Shown: positions 1 through 7,800 of the stretch, one piece after another
Position numbering within the stretch: the first letter of the stretch is position 1
Layout of the letters: each line of letters starts with the position of its first letter
Assembly (NCBI GenBank): GCA_007570905.1
Contig: RKSI01000075.1
Coordinates: 1 to 9,282 of the forward strand
Reading direction: 5' to 3'
DNA length: 9,282 bases
DNA from: Gammaproteobacteria bacterium
GTDB lineage: Bacteria; Pseudomonadota; Gammaproteobacteria; Poriferisulfidales; Oxydemutatoraceae
Position numbers and translations under genes: made by a program
The notes under the pieces: generated by a model
The model's database searches: none
What the model was told of the DNA's origin: nothing
The model's input: the letters and a program-made list of their open reading frames with translations, nothing else

Positions 1-1
1 G

Positions 2-73
2 CGTGATGTTCCGGTAAAAACCAAAAAGCGTTTTTTTGAGTTCTTTCGGAAGCAAGGTCTCGCCGCTGGATGA
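2..73 (+). CDS. Possible C-terminal end of an upstream gene (partial, unidentified)
   Basis: One + strand frame is open from the window edge through 23 codons to a TGA at 71-73. The peptide is basic and aromatic (it contains KTKKRFFEFFRKQGL) and could be the tail of a gene starting left of the window. The stretch is short enough to be open by chance and I recognise no family. The other two + frames close within the first 15 bases. Confidence 0.2.
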   Translation, partial: RDVPVKTKKRFFEFFRKQGLAAG

Positions 74-138
74 ATATGTATGATAACACAGTTGGCGCGA
101 GCGTGCACGGGCGGCGAATCGCCTCGCCGGGGCTGCGG

Positions 139-144
139 TATAAT
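139..144 (+). promoter_or_regulatory. Candidate -10 box (TATAAT) upstream of the reductase operon
   Basis: A perfect TATAAT lies in otherwise very GC-rich sequence about 165 bases before the reductase start. No convincing -35 hexamer sits 16-18 bases upstream. The transcript would begin with a GC-rich leader that can fold: TGCCGC at 151-156 pairs with a GCGGCA about 11 bases further on. It would then run through the small repeat ORF at 198-314. The assignment rests on the -10 match alone. Confidence 0.3.
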
Positions 145-197
145 GACCGGTGCCGCAGGCGCCCGGCGCGGCAGCCGCGGCGCGGCGGCATGTCTTG

Positions 198-314
198 ATG
201 AAACTCTTGTATAAAACAGGTTGCAAAACAATGGGCCAAACAATGGGCAAGACAACGAGTAAAACAACGAGTAAAAAAATGGGCGCGGCGGGCCGCCGGG
301 AAGGCCCGCGATGA
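198..314 (+). CDS. Putative 38-codon leader ORF with a four-residue repeat, overlapping the reductase start
   Basis: From ATG at 198 a frame of 38 codons runs to TGA at 312-314, so stop and reductase start overlap as ATGA. The middle encodes five tetrapeptide units (KTMG, QTMG, KTTS, KTTS, KKMG) from a 12-bp DNA repeat. The peptide is very basic, with no membrane segment or recognised domain. GTG at 150 or TTG at 195 could lengthen it. The reductase protein aligns with its family from its own ATG, so this is not a reductase N-terminus. If translated, it could couple ribosomes to the reductase. It has no strong Shine-Dalgarno, its AAA/ACA-rich codons differ from the neighbouring genes, and it may be only a repeat-bearing leader that happens to stay open. 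Confidence 0.25.
   Translation: MKLLYKTGCKTMGQTMGKTTSKTTSKKMGAAGRREGPR
225..284 (+). repeat. 12-bp tandem repeat, five units
   Basis: There are five consecutive 12-base units: AAAACAATGGGC, CAAACAATGGGC, AAGACAACGAGT, AAAACAACGAGT and AAAAAAATGGGC. The period is a multiple of three, so copy-number change would keep the overlapping small ORF in frame. The AT-rich, purine-rich composition stands out against the GC-rich flanks. The array ends 26 bases before the reductase ATG and could affect leader structure or spacing. Confidence 0.8.
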
Positions 315-1366
315 ACTACCGGACGCTCGGCGGCACCGGCATTGAAGTCAGCGTTATCTGCCTCGGCACGATGACCTGGGGCGAGCAGAACACCGAGGGC
401 GAGGCGCACGAGCAACTGGATTTTGCGGTCGCGCAGGGCGTTAATTTCATTGACACCGCCGAGATGTACCCGGTGCCGCCGAAAGAGGAGACGCAGGGGC
501 TGACCGAAACTTACACCGGCAACTGGATGAAGCGGCGCAAGAACCGCGACAGCCTGATACTTGCGAGCAAGGTGTCCGGCCCCGGCATGCAGAGTTATTT
601 GCGCGGCGGCCCGGAACTGACGCGCGACCACATAGAGCGGGCGCTGGAAGGCAGCCTGCGGCGGCTTGGCACCGACTGCATTGACCTCTACCAGGTGCAC
701 TGGCCCGCGCGCAATACCAACTTCTTCGGCAAACTCGGTTACCGGCACGAAGACGAGGACGACGACCCGCCGACGCCAATCAGCGAGACGCTGGAGGCAT
801 TGGGCGATGTCGTTGCGCGCGGCAAGGTGCGCTATATCGGCATTTCCAACGAGACGCCGTGGGGCGCGATGGCGTATCTGGCCGCTTCCGGGCGGCCCGC
901 GGCGGGGAAACCGGCGTTGCCGCGCATCGTCAGCATACAGAATCCGTACAGTTTGCTGAACCGCACCTTTGAAGTCGGCCTGGCCGAAATCGCGCACCGC
1001 GAGCAATGCGGGCTGCTGGCGTATTCGCCGCTCGGCTTCGGCGTGCTGAGCGGCAAATATCTGGACGGCGCCAGGCCCGCGAACGCGCGCCTGACGCTGT
1101 TTGAGGGCTTTACCCGCTACACCGGCGACGCCGGCGTCGAGGCCACCCGCCGTTATGTAGAGATTGCGCGCGGCGCCGGCCTGGACCCGGCGCAGATGGC
1201 GCTGGGATATGTGAATACGCGCTCGTTTGTGACCAGCAACATCATCGGCGCGACGACGATGGAGCAACTGAAAAGCGACATTGAAAGCGACCGCATTGTA
1301 TTGTCCGCGGATGTGCTCGAGGCCATCGAGCAGGTTCACGAAGACCTCCCCAACCCCTGCCCCTGA
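311..1366 (+). CDS. tas: Tas-type NADP(H)-dependent aldo/keto reductase
   Basis: A soluble (beta/alpha)8-barrel oxidoreductase that reduces aldehydes or ketones with NADPH; the physiological substrate of Tas proteins is not settled. At 351 residues it matches E. coli Tas (346) end to end by recollection, including EMYPVPP, GLTETYTGNW, SKVSGPG, LYQVHWPARNTNFFGKLGY and IQNPYSLLNR. The expected catalytic tetrad is D48, Y53, K87 and H130. Cofactor-binding elements are GISN (177-180), YSPLGFGVLSGKY (238-250) and IIGATTMEQLKSDIES (311-326). The ATG at 311 is chosen because MNYRTLGGTGIEVS lines up with the family N-terminus and GGGAAGG lies just upstream. The chorismatase gene begins 26 bases after its stop, so the two probably share a transcript. 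No defect is seen. Confidence 0.95.
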   Translation: MNYRTLGGTGIEVSVICLGTMTWGEQNTEGEAHEQLDFAVAQGVNFIDTAEMYPVPPKEETQGLTETYTGNWMKRRKNRDSLILASKVSGPGMQSYLRGGPELTRDHIERALEGSLRRLGTDCIDLYQVHWPARNTNFFGKLGYRHEDEDDDPPTPISETLEALGDVVARGKVRYIGISNETPWGAMAYLAASGRPAAGKPALPRIVSIQNPYSLLNRTFEVGLAEIAHREQCGLLAYSPLGFGVLSGKYLDGARPANARLTLFEGFTRYTGDAGVEATRRYVEIARGAGLDPAQMALGYVNTRSFVTSNIIGATTMEQLKSDIESDRIVLSADVLEAIEQVHEDLPNPCP

Positions 1367-1392
1367 TTCGGCGCGCGGCCCGAACGGTTGTC

Positions 1393-2412
1393 ATGTCGGC
1401 GCCCTGCGGCATCCAGCTTGAAGACGGCGCGCCCGGCGGCGGCGAACATTGTCTTGCGAGCATCGCCTTTCCCGGCGGCGGCGCAGACGACAAGGACGCG
1501 GTTGCGACCGGCCTGAAGCCGCTCGACGGCGACCGCCGCCGCGAGAACTGGTATGCGCGCAAACCGGTGCGGCGCGGGCGCAACCAAACCCTGCATTACG
1601 CCTGCAACGACGAGGTGCTGTTCGGCCACGCACGACTGGCAGGCGGCGGCGAACTGGCGGCGGAAACGCTGGCGGTGTACCGCCTGCTGGGCGACACGCT
1701 GACCGAACACCGGATGTCGCCGGTTCGCAGTTGGCATTACCTGCCGCACTTGTGCGGCGGCGCGCCTGCGCGCTACCGTGAATTCTGCGACGGGCGTGCG
1801 CGGGCGCTTGCGGAGTGGTCGTCGCAGGGGTTGCCGGGCGGGCCGTCGCAAGGGCCGTCGCGCGGGCAGGCGGGCGGGCCGTCGCAGCGGCAATCAAACT
1901 ATTGCGCCGCCACCGTCATCGGCACCGGCGCCGGCGACGGCGTTTTTTATTTTCTGGCGGCGCGCGAGAGCGGGGTCGGCGTTGAGAACCCGCGGCAAGT
2001 CAGCGCGTATCGTTATCCGCCGCGTTACGGCGACCCGCCGCCGGCGTTTGTCCGCGCTACGCTGAAACGCTGGCCGCAAACCTGCCAACTGCACATCTCC
2101 GGCACCGCCGCCATCGTCGGCCACGAGTCGGCGCACCCCGGCGATGTCGCCGCGCAATTCGGCGAGATTGTCCGCAACCTTGACGCGCTGATTGTCGAGG
2201 CGGCGCGCGATGAGGCTGCGCTGCGCGGCGCCGGCGCCGGCGATCTTGCGCGCTGCAAAGTCTATCTGAACCCGCGCGCCGATGAAGGCAAACTGCTGGA
2301 CGCGGTGCGCGCGCGGCTTGGCGAAGGCTTTGCGTTCCGGCTGTTTCAGGGCGAGATGTGCAGGCCAGAGTTGCTGGTGGAAGTGGAGGGGCTGGTCGAG
2401 CGTGCGCGATGA
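1393..2412 (+). CDS. Chorismatase (FkbO/Hyg5/XanB2 family)
   Basis: Family members hydrolyse chorismate, releasing pyruvate and giving 3-hydroxybenzoate, 4-hydroxybenzoate or a dihydroxycyclohexadiene carboxylate depending on subtype. Recognition is by family motifs recalled from memory: SWHYLPHL (113-120), ENPRQVSAYRYPPRYG (198-213), SGTAAIVGHESAHPGD (236-251) and the C-terminal CRPELLVEVEG (323-333), which should carry the active-site glutamate. Length (339) is normal. The second half resembles a RidA-like fold. Residues about 142-168 form a Gly/Pro/Ser/Gln linker with an in-frame DNA repeat, between the N-terminal part and the core. The start at 1393 has no strong Shine-Dalgarno, and the first 45 residues are poorly conserved, so a later start is possible. 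Nearby genes do not indicate which subtype this is: there is no polyketide, xanthomonadin or aryl-polyene cluster. A role in making 4-hydroxybenzoate for ubiquinone, as XanB2 does in Xanthomonas, is inference. Confidence 0.85.
   Translation: MSAPCGIQLEDGAPGGGEHCLASIAFPGGGADDKDAVATGLKPLDGDRRRENWYARKPVRRGRNQTLHYACNDEVLFGHARLAGGGELAAETLAVYRLLGDTLTEHRMSPVRSWHYLPHLCGGAPARYREFCDGRARALAEWSSQGLPGGPSQGPSRGQAGGPSQRQSNYCAATVIGTGAGDGVFYFLAARESGVGVENPRQVSAYRYPPRYGDPPPAFVRATLKRWPQTCQLHISGTAAIVGHESAHPGDVAAQFGEIVRNLDALIVEAARDEAALRGAGAGDLARCKVYLNPRADEGKLLDAVRARLGEGFAFRLFQGEMCRPELLVEVEGLVERAR
1834..1886 (+). repeat. In-frame direct repeat in the chorismatase linker
   Basis: CGGGCGGGCCGTCGCA occurs at 1835-1850 and again at 1871-1886, exactly 36 bases (12 codons) apart. 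Partial copies (GTCGTCGCAGGGG at 1818-1830 and GGGCCGTCGC at 1853-1862) lie around it. It encodes the low-complexity GGPSQ..GGPSQ linker, and the spacing keeps the reading frame. Slippage or recombination between copies would change linker length without breaking the enzyme. Confidence 0.7.
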
Positions 2413-2483
2413 CTGAACGCGGAGAGCAAGACAAGGCGATGGTTTCCGGCGCCGGGCTGGGCGGGCGCGGGCGCGATGCCTGA
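2409..2483 (+). CDS. Putative 24-codon bridging ORF between chorismatase and mutM
   Basis: Its ATG at 2409 overlaps the chorismatase stop as ATGA, and its TGA at 2481-2483 lies inside the first codons of mutM, past that gene's ATG at 2476. The encoded peptide begins MTERGEQDKAMVSG and is otherwise Gly/Arg-rich. It could carry terminating ribosomes across the gap to mutM, whose own upstream sequence is GC-rich without a good Shine-Dalgarno. No homology is recognised and a chance ORF is quite possible. Confidence 0.25.
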   Translation: MTERGEQDKAMVSGAGLGGRGRDA

Positions 2484-3291
2484 ACTGCCCGAAGTGGAAA
2501 CCACGCGGCGCGGCCTGCAACGGCGCCTGCGCGGGCTGCGCGTGGCCGATGTGATTGTGCGCGAACGCCGACTGCGTTACCGCATAACGCCCGGTCTGCG
2601 CGGCAAACTGGCCGGGCGGCGTGTTTCAAGGATTGCGCGGCGCGGCAAATACCTGCTGTTTTATCTCGACGACGGCTGCCTGCTGTGTCATCTCGGCATG
2701 TCCGGCAGTTTCCGCATCACCGGCGGCGGCCAGGCCGCCGGTTCGCACGACCATCTGGACATCGTGTTCGGCGGCGGCAAGATTCTTCGCTATCGCGACC
2801 CGCGCAAATTCGGCGCCGTGCTGTGGGTCGGCGGCGAAGTGCTGCGCCACAAACTGCTGGCCGGCCTCGGCCCGGAACCGCTCGGCAAGGGCTTCGGCGG
2901 CGACTATCTTTACGAACAATCAAGGGGGCGGAGCGCGTCCGTCAAGCAATTCATCATGGACAGCCGCGTCGTCGCCGGCGTCGGCAACATTTATGCGAAC
3001 GAGTCGCTGTTTATCGCCGGCATCCACCCGGCGCGCCACGCCGGGCGCGTGTCGCGGCGGCGCTACGAGGCGCTGGCGGCGGCAATCCGGCAGGTGCTGC
3101 AACGCGCCATCCGCAAGGGCGGCACGACACTGCGCGATTTCGTCAGGGACGACGGGCAGCCCGGTTATTTCGGCCAGACACTCGCGGTCTATCAGCGCGG
3201 CGGCGAAGCGTGCCCTGCGTGCGGCGGCGTGATTCGTTCATCTGTGCTCGGGCAGCGTTCAACTTTTTATTGTCCGCGCTGCCAGCGTTGA
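2476..3291 (+). CDS. mutM: Formamidopyrimidine-DNA glycosylase (Fpg/MutM)
   Basis: A bifunctional base-excision repair enzyme that removes 8-oxoguanine (opposite C) and formamidopyrimidines and cuts the strand by beta,delta-elimination. All key parts are present in 271 residues (E. coli has 269). The N-terminus is MPELPEVETTRRGL, with P2 as Schiff-base nucleophile and E3 as general acid. K58 in RRGKYLLF, the YRDPRKFGA lesion-facing loop (106-114) and the VGNIYANE helix-two-turn-helix region (169-176) follow. The C-terminal zinc finger has C246, C249, C266 and C269, with the DNA-binding R261 in GQRSTFYCP. The start is fixed because P2 must follow the initiator Met, even though the upstream ribosome site is poor. 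It is the last + strand gene before the convergent acetyltransferase remnant. The protein looks intact and active. Confidence 0.97.
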   Translation: MPELPEVETTRRGLQRRLRGLRVADVIVRERRLRYRITPGLRGKLAGRRVSRIARRGKYLLFYLDDGCLLCHLGMSGSFRITGGGQAAGSHDHLDIVFGGGKILRYRDPRKFGAVLWVGGEVLRHKLLAGLGPEPLGKGFGGDYLYEQSRGRSASVKQFIMDSRVVAGVGNIYANESLFIAGIHPARHAGRVSRRRYEALAAAIRQVLQRAIRKGGTTLRDFVRDDGQPGYFGQTLAVYQRGGEACPACGGVIRSSVLGQRSTFYCPRCQR

Positions 3292-3298
3292 GGGTGGC

Positions 3299-3320
3299 GC
3301 GCCAACGGGCCGGTTGGCGC
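3299..3320. terminator. Hairpin between convergent genes, possible terminator without a T-run
   Basis: A perfect 8-bp stem (GCGCCAAC at 3299-3306, GTTGGCGC at 3313-3320) with a 6-base loop lies 7 bases after the mutM stop, in the 75-base gap before the end of the opposing acetyltransferase. There is no T-run on either side, so it is not a classical intrinsic terminator. It could protect a 3' end or assist termination for either direction. Confidence 0.35.
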
Positions 3321-3366
3321 CGGTGTCTGGCGCAGGCGTTGGGGCGCGGGCGAGGCGCGAAGGCAA

Positions 3367-4124
3367 TCAGCCCAACTCAAAAGTGGTGACACCGAACAGT
3401 TTGTTCATCGGCAGTTCGGGGAATGCGCCGGTGTACATGCGCACGGTCTCAAACACGACTTTCATCCGGCGGCTGCGCGCCAGCGCGACGGCCTGCGGGT
3501 TGGTTTCAGGCACATCAAGAAAAACCTGCGCGCCTGCGGGCGCGCGCGCCGCGAGCGCCGCGAACAGCGTTTGCGCCAGCGCCGGCGTGTCGGCAAACAG
3601 AGGGCCTATCTTGCAACCGGCGCGGCACGGGCGAAGCACGCCGTAACCGGCGAGTTTGCCGTCCGCGCGCACGCCGAGACTCGCGCCTGCGGACTGGGCG
3701 ATCCAGGCTTTCAGAAACCGCGTCCTGACATCGGGAAAAAACGCGCGGTCATAATTGCAGACTTCGGAAAACGGCACTGCCGACAACTCAATCACATCGC
3801 CGTCCCGCCCGGAAGGCCGCCACCGATGTTGCGTCCGCGCATCCTGTCCATCGCGGCCTTCCATATCCGCAGGCCGAAACCGCGCCCGCGATACTGCGGC
3901 TTGACGATATACAGGCCGAGAAACCCGAAGGTGTCGCCGTAACAAACCGCCGAAATCGCCGCAACCGGCTCGCCGTCAAGCAGCCCGACCAGAAACCCTT
4001 CCGGGTCGGCGGCGTAAAAACACGCCGCATCGTTGAGACCGGGATTCCACCCCTCCAGCGCGGCCCACTCAATCGCAAGCCCGACCTCGTCTTCGGTCAT
4101 CGTGCGGATTTGGTAGTTGCTCAT
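3367..4124 (-). pseudogene. Two-domain GNAT acetyltransferase, broken by an internal frameshifting deletion
   Basis: The N-terminal half (4124-3792; 110 codons including the aberrant end) starts MSNYQIRTMTEDEVGLAIEW and is a GNAT domain with the acetyl-CoA loop QYRGRGFGLRIW. It then reads RMRGRNIG and ends after a few foreign residues. The C-terminal half continues in another frame from about 3800 to TCA at 3367, with VPFSEVCNYDRAFFP, LAGYGVLRPC, KIGPLFAD and the family-typical end FGVTTFELG; it matches the Acetyltransf_18 (DUF1248) domain. Family members normally continue after GRNIG with roughly LDGVVAQQxNYRKSGF; that stretch, about 30 residues, is absent here. The two halves differ by a net 3n+1 base loss. 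A 14-base gap separates the gene from the protease upstream, so it is probably the last gene of the hsdR operon or an older resident gene. Loss of function is likely. The substrate of the intact family is not established. Confidence 0.8.
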
Positions 4125-4138
4125 CGTGCCTGTGCCGT

Positions 4139-4849
4139 TCAGGACAGTGTCATTTCCAGTTTGTGCTTTCTCTCTGCCCAGTCGGGCAGGGAAAGTTCAA
4201 GCAGGTCGTAAAACGCACTGCCGTGGTGGGGATGCAGCAGATGGCACAACTCGTGAATTATGACATATTCAATGCACTCGCCAGGCGCCTTGATGAGTTC
4301 CAGATTCAGCGTCATCACGCCTTTGCCGCTTAAACTGCCCCAGCGGGTTTTCATGCTGCGGATTTTCAGGACGGGTTTGCTCACGCCCTTGTTGCGGAAA
4401 GGCCGCCAGCACTCTTCCAGCGCCTGCGGAAAATAAACATTCGCCCTGTGCCGGTACCACTTTTCAAGCAGCGCCGCGATGTGCTCCGGACTGCTGTCCG
4501 CCGCCGTGATGTTAAAAAAACCGCGCTGCAATGAAACGCCGTCGGTGTCGGACGGCGTTATCTTCAGGCGGTGCTTTCTTCCGAGGTACAGATGGCTTTC
4601 ACCGCCGACGAACCGCCGTGCGGGTGTGCGCGGCTCAAACTGCGCGAAGTGGAGAATCTGGCGGCTTATCCAGCGCGCGCGTTTGTGGACGCGCTGTTCC
4701 ACCACGCTCTCGTCAGTTCCCAGCGGGGCCTTTACAACCACCTCGCCGTCCGGATGAACCGCGATTTCCAGCGACTTTCTTCTGGACCGGGTCAGGCGGT
4801 AGGCGATGGACTGGCCGCCGTAGCGGATGGTGCGCCTGGTTTGCGGCAT
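4139..4849 (-). CDS. YgjP-type (DUF45/WLM-like) zinc metalloprotease downstream of hsdR
   Basis: A predicted cytoplasmic zinc-dependent peptidase of the YgjP/SprT-like group, with the typical length of about 236 residues. Counting from the GTG at 4852, the active site is VIIHELCHLLHPHHGSAF, where H200, E201, H204 and H210 form HExxHxxxxxH. The conserved KTRWGS motif (168-173) and an N-terminal RKSLEIAV..GEVVVKAP beta region (25-43) also fit the family. No signal peptide or membrane segment is seen. The hsdR stop and the ATG at 4849 share an A (TGATG), and AGAGG at 4858-4862 lies 8 bases upstream. An alternative GTG at 4852 would add one Met. Tight coupling implies co-expression with HsdR. From recollection this family recurs beside type I restriction genes, but its substrate there is not known to me. 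Confidence 0.85.
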   Translation of the reverse strand: MPQTRRTIRYGGQSIAYRLTRSRRKSLEIAVHPDGEVVVKAPLGTDESVVEQRVHKRARWISRQILHFAQFEPRTPARRFVGGESHLYLGRKHRLKITPSDTDGVSLQRGFFNITAADSSPEHIAALLEKWYRHRANVYFPQALEECWRPFRNKGVSKPVLKIRSMKTRWGSLSGKGVMTLNLELIKAPGECIEYVIIHELCHLLHPHHGSAFYDLLELSLPDWAERKHKLEMTLS

Positions 4850-7800
4850 CACCCGGGCCTCTGGAATCTGGCCACCCTCATCACCCGGGCGGTCATCTCG
4901 TTCATCTTGTCCTGTGACAGGTCAATGCCGTGTTTGTCTTGCAAGTCGTCGTAGAAGAAATCGTCAATCTCGTTTTCCACTGAGTTGCGCGCGTCCATAT
5001 CGTTCCAGAAATCCACCTTCCAGTGGCTTGTTATCGCATCCTGAACGGCGCACGCCGTTTTTGCGGCGATGTCGTCAAGCCGGTCGCCAATCTGAAGAGC
5101 ATCCAGGCAGGATTTAATCTCGCCGAAATAGGCGCATGCCTCGTCGTTGCCGCGAAGCGTCTCGGGCACATCGTCGCGCTGCCGGCTTTCCATCTGATTC
5201 CATATGTCGGTTATCTTCCTCAAATATTCGGCGCCCGCCATTCGCCGATTTCTGAAATCGTCAATGGCCTGCTGGACAAGTTCGGAAAACTTCCGGTAGA
5301 AAGCCGGGTCCTTGTCCATGCTTTCATCAATCTTGCGCCTGACCGCGTAGGCGATGGAGTCGGCCCTCGACGCTTTGGTTCTTCTTTCATAAACGCCGCG
5401 CTCCTCCTTGACCTTCCCGAACCGGCTCTCGTCAAAGATATTCACGGCATCGTTCAACCGGGTGATCTCGTCTGCCTGAATGTGCGTGTCCAGCAACTTT
5501 TTGATTCGGGGTTCATAGTCGCGGTAATCAACCGCCTCGGCGTAGCGTATCCGCACCGACTTCCTCAGTTTCTCGAAGAATTTAAGGTCGCTCTTGTGGC
5601 GCTGCAATTCATCCGCGTCAATCCGCATGATGAACTTTTCGGATGAAAGCGCGATGGCGAGTGTTTTTTGATATGCGGTGAGACGCTCGTAAAAATCATC
5701 CCGCAGTTTCTCGTCGGCCAGCAGCACCTCGTAACTTTCCTCGTCGTCCGCACCCTTGACCTCCTTGAACACATCCCACAGAGCCGAGTAACGCTGCCCC
5801 AGCCTGGCCGCCTCTTCACCAATGGAAGCCAGAATGCCTTTCAGGTCCTTTTCATCGAAACCGGCAAGCGCATCGTATTTATTCAGCGCCTTGTCCAGTT
5901 CCTCCAGTACATTGGCATAGTCAACAATGTAGCCGTATTCCTTTTTCTCGTACAGGCGATTGACGCGGGCAATCGCCTGGAGCAGCGTGTGCTCGCGCAA
6001 TATGCGGCACAGATAGAGCACGGTATTGCGGGGCGCATCAAACCCCGTGATGAGTTTGTCCACGACAATCAGGATTTCCGGATCTTTCTCTTCCTTGAAT
6101 TGTTCAATGATTTGCTGGTTGTAATGTTCTTCGGAACCATGCCGCGCCATCATTTTTTCCCAGAACTGGCCGACCGCGGTTGCAGGCCCCGCGCCCACAT
6201 CCTCATTCCCTTCCCGCGTATCCGGCGGCGAGATGACAACTTCCGATGAGACGACGCCCAACTGGTTGAGATATTCGTGATACTTCAGCGCGGTCTCCTT
6301 GTTTGGCGCCACCAGTTGCGCCTTGAATCCGGTGCCCTGCCAGTGTTCGCGGTAATGCGCGCTGACATCAAACGCGCGCATATAAACAACCCGGTCGGCG
6401 CGGTTCAACATCTCGGCACGCGAGTATTTTTTCTTCAAATCCGCTTTCTGCTCGTCGTTCAGGTCTTCGGTATGGCGGTCGAACCAGAGGTCTATGGTTT
6501 TCCGGTCCTGTTTCAACTCAACATGACGCCCCTCATACAGCAGCGGAACCACCGCCTTGTCCTCGACCGCCTGCTGCATTGGGTAGGACGGTTGAATCAA
6601 GCCCCCGAACCGGGCAAAACTGCTCTTGTCCTTTTTCAGCAGCGGGGTGCCGGTAAAGCCGATGTAACAGGCTTTGGGCAGCATTTTCCGCATCCGCGCC
6701 GCCAGCGAACCGAACTGGGTGCGGTGGCTTTCATCCACGAGAACGAAGATGTCCGGCGAGTCATCCACATGCTCTTCGGCGGAAAGCGCCTTGTCGAACT
6801 TGTTGATGATCGTGGTGATGATGCCGGCGCCATCCCTGATGTGCTTAATCAGGTTGCGCCCGGATGTCGCCCGCTTCTTGCCCAAGCCACAGGCCGCGAA
6901 GGTGTTGCCCAGTTGCCTGTCCAGGTCCTTGCGGTCTGTTACCAGAACAATCCGCGGGCCGGACAACTCCGGGGCCAGAGCCAGCGCGCGAACCAGCATC
7001 ACCATCGTGATGGACTTGCCGGAACCCTGCGTGTGCCAGACAATGCCGCCCTTGCGTGCGCCGTTTTCGCCCGTTTTTCTGATGCGTTTCATCACCGAGC
7101 GCACCAGAAAGAACTGCTGGTAGCGGGCGATTTTTTTGATGTTGTTTTCAAAGACGACAAAACCGTGAACCATCTCCAGCAGGCGTTTCGGCCTGCACAA
7201 ACTGTGAAGACAGCGGTCCTGTTCCGTGATGCGCCGGCCCTGCTCTGCGAGTTCTTCAAAATGCCGCCGCGCCGGAGCGAAACTGCCGGAGAAAAGAGCG
7301 CCCTTGTCCGTATCGGACAGCATTCCGTTGATGCCGGCGCTGACGGCGGTGTCGGAATCATCCGACTCGCGCCAGACGCTCCAGAACTTCCGGGAAGTGC
7401 CCGCCGTCGCATATTTCGCCTTGCTCCGGTTCACGGCCAGCACCATCTGCACATAAACAAAAAGCCGCGGGATGTATTCCTCCCCCTGGTTGCGGATGGT
7501 TTGGGATACCGCCTGCTCCACATCAATATGAGGCGCCTTGCATTCGATGACAACCAGCGGAATGCCGTTCACAAACAGCACAATGTCGGGCCTGGCGGTC
7601 TCTGTGCTGCGGGAGCGCTCAACGGGAAATTCCGCCGTCAGATGAAACACATTGGCGGCGGGGTTTTTCCAGTCAATATAGTTCAGGGTGAAGCTTTTGG
7701 AGTCGCCGTCTATCGTCTGCTCCAGCGAGGTGCCGAGGGTCATCAGGTCGTAGATTTTCTCGTTTGTTTTTTGCAGGCCGTCATAGCGGACATTCTTTAT

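Noticed and set aside
21..40. Intrinsic terminator (CAAAAAGCG followed by a run of seven T)
   Set aside because: The possible stem is almost only A:T with a three-base loop, too weak for a terminator. The resemblance to the A-tract/T-tract core of the 9013-9135 units is limited to that simple motif.
1336..1893. Arg/Ala-rich minus strand frames opposite the chorismatase
   Set aside because: Low-complexity shadow frames of a GC-rich gene; the + strand has the conserved family motifs.
3792..4124. Short acetyltransferase as an intact single-domain gene
   Set aside because: The frame ends in a few unrelated residues just after the GNAT motif, while the family's second domain follows in another frame. 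A broken gene explains both pieces better.
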